From NCBI GenBank assembly GCA_040954595.2, contig CM082594.2, positions 9,796,001-9,860,000 on the forward strand: a stretch of 64,000 nucleotides of DNA. The letters run 5' to 3'. The notes below the pieces were generated by a model. It was not told the DNA's origin. It saw only the letters and a program-made list of their open reading frames with translations, and did not search any database. The stretch comes from Balanoglossus misakiensis. Lineage: Eukaryota; Hemichordata. Each line of letters starts with the position of its first letter. Position 1 is the first letter of the stretch. Made by a program: the position numbers and the translations under genes. Shown piece by piece: positions 57,780-64,000 of this stretch.

Positions 57780-58547
57780 ATGGCGGTCGAAACAGAAGAA
57801 GGGGAAACGGATGACCGCACCGGTACAAGTGGTCAAGAAGAATCGAACAGAGAAGACATCCAAGAAAGGCAGGGACCCCGTCGGGCTTGGATTCGTCGTG
57901 GGAGGTCGCTCTTCATTTTCTGCGCACTTTCCGCCCCTTCCATTGTGATCATTGTGGCCCTCGTTGTATACAGGCTCGAAAGCGAAAGCAGTGCCCAGGC
58001 AAAATGGTACTACATAGGGTTCCTTTTTGCTTGTGTGGCACTGACTTTAATTCTGATTCCGTGTAAGTTTTGCAACAACCTGTACCTCGGCAGAGCCGCC
58101 ACAAACAACGCTGGACGAACCACAGACGAACACGTTGAAATCGAAAATGACCACCCACCTTCATATGACGTATGGTAAATATTTTATTTTCCCTTCGTTC
58201 ATTTATTTTTTAAAACAGTAAGTAAAGTCTTTGTGTACGGCCACTAAACATTCTGTGGGTCGAAGGCTAAGCACAATAAAATTTCACACGAAACTTCGTG
58301 TGTGTTTTTCTCGAACACCTCTGAAAACCTACATGCACGTAAACGCAAATATATCCAAGAGAGATTTCATTATCGATTCGATCTACATTCTTTTTTTTTC
58401 AGCGTCACATTCGAAAACCCCGCCTTCGAGGAGGAAGGAGATAATGTGAGCAACGTTACACCGCCCCCAACGTACGATGAAGTCATGAGTCAACGTCTGG
58501 AGGACATTGAAGAGTGTTCCTTCGTCAGACCGACACGTGCGTTATAA
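57780..58547 (+). CDS. Two-TM PPxY membrane protein, copy D (179 aa, 2 exons)
   Basis: Third PPxY family member, about 1.1 kb after copy C. Exons are 57780-58174 and 58403-58547, phase 2 at TG/C (Cys132). The N-terminal 42 residues are acidic, then basic (RRAWIRRGR) just before TM1 (about 44-64); TM2 is at about 76-95, followed by the Cys-containing CKFC. PPSY is at 126-129 and PPTY at 153-156. Exon 2 begins CVTFENPAFEEE and has SNVTPPPTYDE, matching copy C, then a unique end (ECSFVRPTRAL). Intron position and phase are the same in all three copies. Function is unknown; a WW-domain-binding membrane adaptor is the simplest reading. ATTAAA follows at 58657. Confidence 0.85.
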
Positions 58548-59202
58548 CCGAGCATAACTGAAAACAAACAGTTCCCAGGGAATACTTTCTTGGTGTTCAT
58601 TCCATTTACTTGTGACAGAGCACATGAAAACTATATTCCAGATGAAAAATTGTTACATTAAAGTAACACAATGCCTGTATATCAGTACTATTTTACTGCA
58701 AACATTTACCATAAATATGTACACTTTTTACCCACCCGTTTAAACAGGATTGCTACAGGATTGCGGACATGGAAAGGGATGTGTATAGCAATACAGCAAT
58801 AATCATTACCCAGACAGCACTGACAATCCGCTGGATTTGTCAAAATGTACAGGAGTCTTCTTGTGATCTTAAAAAAATTGCTCATTGGAGAGATGTGCGC
58901 TATTGTATAACCGTGTGCTCTTTTGGCAGTATTACCTTGAGTGGGTGCTGACTCTTTAAAAATAATATGTATTAAACTTGCTTATATTAAACCGTCTTAA
59001 CTCTATGTACATGAAACCCTTATTTTTTACTGTCTAACCACAACGTATGTCGGGTAGGCCAAGGCCTAAGCTAATATCAAATTCGCTAAGAACGTGTTTG
59101 CCACAGGTAAGTGATGCAATCTGTATAATTCAATAATGTGTCATAAGAATAAGACCAGATGTTTTGAAAAAAATGATATGACCCTTCCCGAACTCTTCAA
59201 AA
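58548..59202. other. Intergenic, no gene recognised
   Basis: ATTAAA at 58657-58662 is the likely poly(A) signal of PPxY copy D. The rest should include the promoter of the phosphatase gene; no clear core element is seen. Confidence 0.45.
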
Positions 59203-61880
59203 ATGAAACGTAACTCGCATTATGGTCCAACCTCCCCCGTACAGGAATCCGAACTCGAATCCGAACTGAATCCTAACTTCACCCTTGGTTCAAAGGTCAC
59301 ATTCAGGTCAATGCGTAGTGGTGCATGTTGTACATTTTTGTGTCGGTGGGGATATACTCAGATGCCCGTTTTCCGTAAAATCGGCCTCATTGGCACAGCT
59401 GTTTGTGCTGCGTATATATCTAAATCCGCTTTCGTCAAAATTGCAGTCGCAAATGCCACAGGAGGGGAATCTTCCGACCGTTTCGAAGTTGGCCATCTTC
59501 GAGAGAGAGGTTTGGAGCTGAAAATGGTGCAGATCTTCTTCCGACACGGTGCAAGAACTCCGCTACACGGTCTCCCCAACCCAAATAATTTGCCAGAACT
59601 TGAGGTAAATCATGCAGGTCACACTTTTCTCATCAATTCGTGTAAGGGCATCGATCCCTCAAGTATGGACCGTGACAGCCAGCCAGCTGCCCAGATTCGC
59701 CTGAGTATGCAACTTGTCATGTGATGCAATCTTGCGAGAGCACCGCGGCTTCGTGAATTGTTTGTCATTTAAAGGTGTTTTGATTCACGTTTATCACAAA
59801 TGAATGTGTGAAGATTGCAGGTAGATCATACAAAAACATGCCATAATCCATTGGGTCTAATGATGACACTCTCTGGTCGAGTGACTGTAGTTTTGTAAGT
59901 TGAGGTTCTCATTCTGTACTTTGACAGGTTGTATGGGACAAAGATACATTATTTGCTGGTGCAGATCACCTGCAAGCTGCCTACCAAGTCAAGAGATTGG
60001 ATGGAGGAGACCAACCTGTAATGGAAGTCGAAAATAGCTACAGAAAGAGGGTATTTAAGGTATATGAACAAAGTTGGTTGTTTCATTGCACTCCTTGTAA
60101 TCTTTTTCCTAAAGAGGGCGCCCTTCCAGTACGACGCGAAAACGAGGCCAGCAAGAAATGGAGTAAAACTTTATCGTCTTGTCGCTTTCAACAGCCAAAT
60201 GATGTTGTAAGGTAAATTTTACATGCAAATTGTAGAATTATAGTCCTCCAAACCTTATAAATCATCGTGCACAGAACAAAAGCGCTAAAACTGCTTATTT
60301 CCTCATCTGCAGGGTGGGACTTTCGCTGGCCAGTTGACTGCACTGGGCAAAAGTCAAATGTACGACTTGGGAAAACTGTACAAGAAACATTACATTGATG
60401 ACCTGAAATTTCTGGAGCCAATGTTTACAGCAGAGAATATATAGTAAGTAGGTGGCATGGAAAAATATCTCTATAAATGAATGACATTCAAGTATATTTT
60501 TAAAGTCTGGAAGAGAGACAAATTTATTTATATTTTTACATTTCAGTGTAAGAAGTACCAATATTGTGAGGACTATAGAATCAGCATCCTGTATTTTAGC
60601 CGCTATGTTTGGGGAAACATTGAAAAAACATGGTAAGATCCTTTCATAGTTTCAGTGTTGTACCTGAACTGTGTGATGTCTTGATGGTGCTTGTACTAAT
60701 GACATTTCTGTCATTTTCGGCTAATTCAGGCCCCGTTACAATTTACACGGCAACTTCGCAGATGGAATGTTTGTACCCAAACGCAAAGTACTGCAACAAG
60801 TTGAAAGTTTTCAGTAAGAGGTTTTGGAAAAACACAGATGAGGTACCTGGCACTGCACATTTCCGACAACAGTTACAGCAGATCTATGGCCTTCCGGAAT
60901 CCATGCCTCTGGATTTAGTAACACTACGGGATAATCTTGCTGCAATGGAAGTAAGTATAAAATACATGTTGGCTTGTTCTGCTGGTGACCATAGTCAGCC
61001 AAATCCTACAGTTAGTGAAGGTGCTGAAGTTAATTGTAATTATGATTTTTTACAGGCTCACAAGCTACCTATTCCAAGATTCTTGGAGCCCCTGGTCGAT
61101 TTGGTCGATAGACGTGCGACAGAAATAATCAAATATTTTGTCAGGAAAACAGGGTCTGAGGCACGCGAAGCTCTGCATTTAAGTTGTGGAATTGCTATGC
61201 AAATGATGAGGGATAATCTTCAACAACCAGTGAATAAAGATAGGTAAGTATATTATATATGCCAGCATCAGTGTGCTCAAAATAGATTACACACTAAGGC
61301 CTTTAAATAATTAAAATAAGCGTCAATCATTCTGATACAGATAACTAGGATAGAGTGCTTTATTAGCCTCAGTGTCTTCATAATTGATTATTTATTAATT
61401 AAGCTGACATTTTTCATTATCTAAATGTTTGTGTCCATTTCTGTTATTTTTGCAGATTTCAGAAGTTCCACCTATACTCATGCCATGATACAACTTTGAT
61501 AGCAATGATGTGTGCATTAGAGATCTTTGATGACCGCTGGCCACCCTACGCAGCAGATCTGATATTTGAAGTTTATCAAGACAAGGAAGGAAACTCTTTT
61601 GTGAGAACTCTCTACATTGGAAAGGTAGTGGTTATACTCTGGTGGTTTTTATTGTTCATTTGTAGGTTCACATATATTCCTCATGTACAGAATTTTTATA
61701 AAATATTTTTCATGTTTTTTTTGTCTTTACTTTCAGGAACAACGTATCATGAAAGGCACAGAGACAATTGTACCGCTGGAGAAATTCTTAGAATTGACAT
61801 CAGACGTTGCAATATCTCGAGAACAGTTGAATGAAATCTGTGGAGGAACTGGAGAGATGGTGACAACCAGCGCACTTTAA
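59203..61880 (+). CDS. ACP6: Lysophosphatidic acid phosphatase, ACP6-type (8 exons)
   Basis: Histidine acid phosphatase that hydrolyses lysophosphatidic acid to monoacylglycerol; the vertebrate enzyme is mitochondrial. Exons: 59203-59604, 59928-60059, 60313-60443, 60547-60632, 60730-60950, 61056-61243, 61456-61624, 61737-61880; all chain in frame (490 aa). The catalytic RHGARTP is at residues 114-120 and the proton-donor His-Asp pair (HDTT) at 397-400. The blocks GGTFAGQLTALG, VRSTNIVRTIES and DDRWPPYAADL are typical of ACP6. The first ATG gives about 53 residues more than the vertebrate protein; Met54 (59362) starts MPVFRKIGLIGTAVCAAYI, resembles a mitochondrial or membrane leader, and gives 437 aa, close to the usual 428, so it may be the true start. 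AATAAA is at 61972. Confidence 0.93.
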
Positions 61881-63732
61881 TTTTTGTGGAGAATTTATAG
61901 AAGAGAGAGTGATGGTAAGTCAGAAATGATTTGTCATTTATGCAAACTTTTCATAACAAAGTTCCCATGCTAATAAATAATTCCATTCGCCATTCTGTAA
62001 ACAAACAAACAAACAAACAAATATATAAATGAATAAATAAACTTGTAAATAAATAAATAATTAATTCCAAGTTTTTTGCTAAACATCACTTCAGTTATAA
62101 AGTTAAAATTCTACTGCTGTAGTATTTTGTAAACAAGGTGAAGTCACATTGTTTTTAAACTGTAATATGCAAATAAGTCTGCAAATCAAGTCTGTCTAGT
62201 CATTTACAAAACTTGCAACAACGTTATTCTGCTGATGAGAAAACTTGTGTGAAGTTGGAAAAACAAAAGAAATGCAGAAAATGGGCAACAGTGGTGCTGT
62301 AAAATTAACAGTAGCTGTCTGATTAATATTCCTCAAACGTGTGGTTTCTTTCTTCATTAACATGCAACTTAAATTAAATGCTGTGTGCTTTTTAACATGC
62401 ATCAGTTTGCTTTGGAGTGGTACTAACATCCTGGCTAGTTTAAAGAAAAAAAAGACAAACAAAACCATTTGAATTGCCTCTGAAAATTACCATCTAATTT
62501 TCTTCCAGAAATCTTTTGAGGGGCATAATGTGGATGTATCGATATGGTCCTTTGCGATTTTGCGAGTTGTCATGGCAGCTGCCACCAGATGATGCGATCC
62601 GGTCTTTTTTCTCAATCCCCTCATACTATTAATTCTATCTGTTAGCGGAGATCATGACCTTTGAAATTTAATATACTGATTTTATAGTGTACAAAACAGT
62701 ATGCATGTGAATTAGGAGATTGTTTTTTGAAATCAGTGAACTGGTGGGAAAGATCAAAAAGAATGACTTTATACCTTTCGAATGATGTGCAATAAATGAA
62801 AATTAATTTGATGATAATGATTTATACAGTGTACATGATGTATGGTAATGACAAAGACATCATCCAATGCGTCATGACTTCACTCAAATAGCTATGTACA
62901 GCTTATTCTGAATCAGAATTGAGTCTGAATTGTTTTGGGTTGTACCCATGGAATCCATGTATGAACTCATTTCCGTACTCTTTTTGACCATCTGAGCAAA
63001 TACTGGTTCTAAAAGGGGAGCATTAAAACCCCCAATGATTGACCAGCTTTGGTGCCAACAAATGATATGTGATCTCATTATACATGCATTTTAATTTTTT
63101 ACCTTAACGTCAACACAGAGATGGTAGACATTTTGAATTTCAAATTTGAGACAATTTTGCTCTCTCATACAACAGTCCACACTATGACCCCAATTTTTAA
63201 TCTCAATTTTAAGAGAGAATAATGTAAAGATACCTTGAGCAAATATTTTGGCAGTCTCTCAGACTTTTCTTCTGTATTATGGGTATTGAACAACATGTGG
63301 AGTGTATTATTTTATTTGCATGATGAATTGTTAGTCATCAATACTTTTACACTTGGGCTGGATAACTTTTGCTTGGTACATCAGTTACATGTGGATTGCA
63401 ATAAAACGTCAATGGTATTAAATTTTATTTTTATGTTGTCCTTATTTTTTTCATTTAAAATTAATTACCCTTGATCAATATTTACTCCTGTTTGTCTGTG
63501 CATAAGCCATTGAAAACAAAATGTCATCTGAATTTCAGTCAGGTCGATTTCCTATGTATGTCAGAAAAGTCATTTAATTGTAGCCATGGCTTCTGATATC
63601 TGTCGAAAAAATCAAATCTCATTAGGTGATATCTTGATTCTCATTCTTGCAAAGGGAATTAATATGCTACAGAGAATCTCCTTAAGTAGACACACCTAAT
63701 TGTCCCAGTGTTCCTCATTTCTCCTTTATCAG
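61881..63732. other. 3' flank of ACP6
   Basis: AATAAA at 61972-61977 is 92 bases past the stop codon. A good donor (GATG/GTAAGT) at 61916 raises the possibility of a 3' UTR intron. A microsatellite lies at 61999-62061. No other exon is recognised up to the decayed copy of the last exon. Confidence 0.5.
61999..62061. repeat. (AAAC)n/(AAAT)n microsatellite
   Basis: Tandem AAAC units pass into AAAT units in the 3' flank of ACP6. Confidence 0.85.
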
Positions 63733-63865
63733 CAGCAACACATCTCAAAAAGCAGAGAGACAGTTTTACCATCAGAGAACTTGACATCAAGTATTGTAAC
63801 TCAGGGAAAACTGGAATGAAATCTGTGGCAGGATAAGGAAGGATGTGTCAAACAAGTGTGTGTTG
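63733..63865 (+). pseudogene. Decayed or alternative copy of the last ACP6 exon
   Basis: This sequence aligns along its length with ACP6 exon 8 (61737-61880), including an AG acceptor directly before it. The exon is in the same phase (0). Shared blocks include GAGACA near the start and GGAATGAAATCTGTGG versus TGAATGAAATCTGTGG. Relative to exon 8 it lacks 9 bases (three codons) and has one extra base before that shared block, so its frame stops at TGA 63817-63819 after 28 codons. It could be a relic of a duplicated gene end or an alternative last exon. Confidence 0.7.
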
Positions 63866-64000
63866 CAGCAGTTTGGGACTGGCTGTAATTCTGATGGTCA
63901 AAACAGGTGAGTCAGTTGATTAGTCATTTACTTGACCACATCAACACAAGTCTTCATGGTGAAAAGTTCCTAGACATGTTGTGACATCCTAATCATTTAA

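Overview
This is nuclear DNA of an animal. The genes are split into many small exons with clean GT/AG borders, their products are animal families (cytoplasmic dynein intermediate chain, DEG/ENaC channel, tetraspanin, NRF-6-like acyltransferase, flavin monooxygenase, MATE transporter, lysophosphatidic acid phosphatase), and the spacers are AT-rich with microsatellites and small transposon remnants. The mix of families and scattered TAGGCCTA-type words suggest a marine invertebrate deuterostome, such as a hemichordate or echinoderm; that placement is a guess. Exon borders below were chained by hand: every border is GT/AG and every junction keeps the reading frame.

Layout. 1-8.3 kb: no gene recognised; the right end is probably 3' UTR of the next gene. 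8365-13615 (-): dynein intermediate chain, 15 coding exons, 603 aa. 15067-18686 (+): an unrecognised 856-aa single-pass membrane protein with a tiny ectodomain and a long repetitive Ser/Thr-rich tail, head-to-head with the dynein gene. 19200-21979 (-): DEG/ENaC channel, 8 exons, 482 aa. 25333-28113 (-): TSPAN31/TSPAN13-type tetraspanin, 5 exons, 217 aa. 30445-31902 (+): small SnoaL/NTF2-like protein, 2 exons, 129 aa. 34460-37304 (+): flavin-containing monooxygenase, 6 exons, 540 aa. 37624-42407 (-): NRF-6-like membrane acyltransferase, 15 exons, 703 aa. 43450-47892 (+): MATE/SLC47 exporter, 15 exons, 640 aa. 50-58.5 kb (+): a cluster of three two-exon, two-TM proteins each carrying two PPxY motifs, with an internally duplicated four-TM protein lying between the first and second. 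59203-61880 (+): ACP6-type lysophosphatidic acid phosphatase, 8 exons, with a decayed copy of its last exon near 63.73 kb.

How the genes relate. Most are independent housekeeping or membrane genes in alternating orientation: head-to-head pairs at 14 kb, 29 kb and 43 kb, tail-to-tail pairs at 19 kb and 37.4 kb. FMO, NRF-6-like and MATE lie side by side and could all handle small xenobiotics or lipophilic amines, but co-function is only a hypothesis. The two least described items are the PPxY membrane-protein cluster and the 856-aa protein with its array of T-[DE] motifs.
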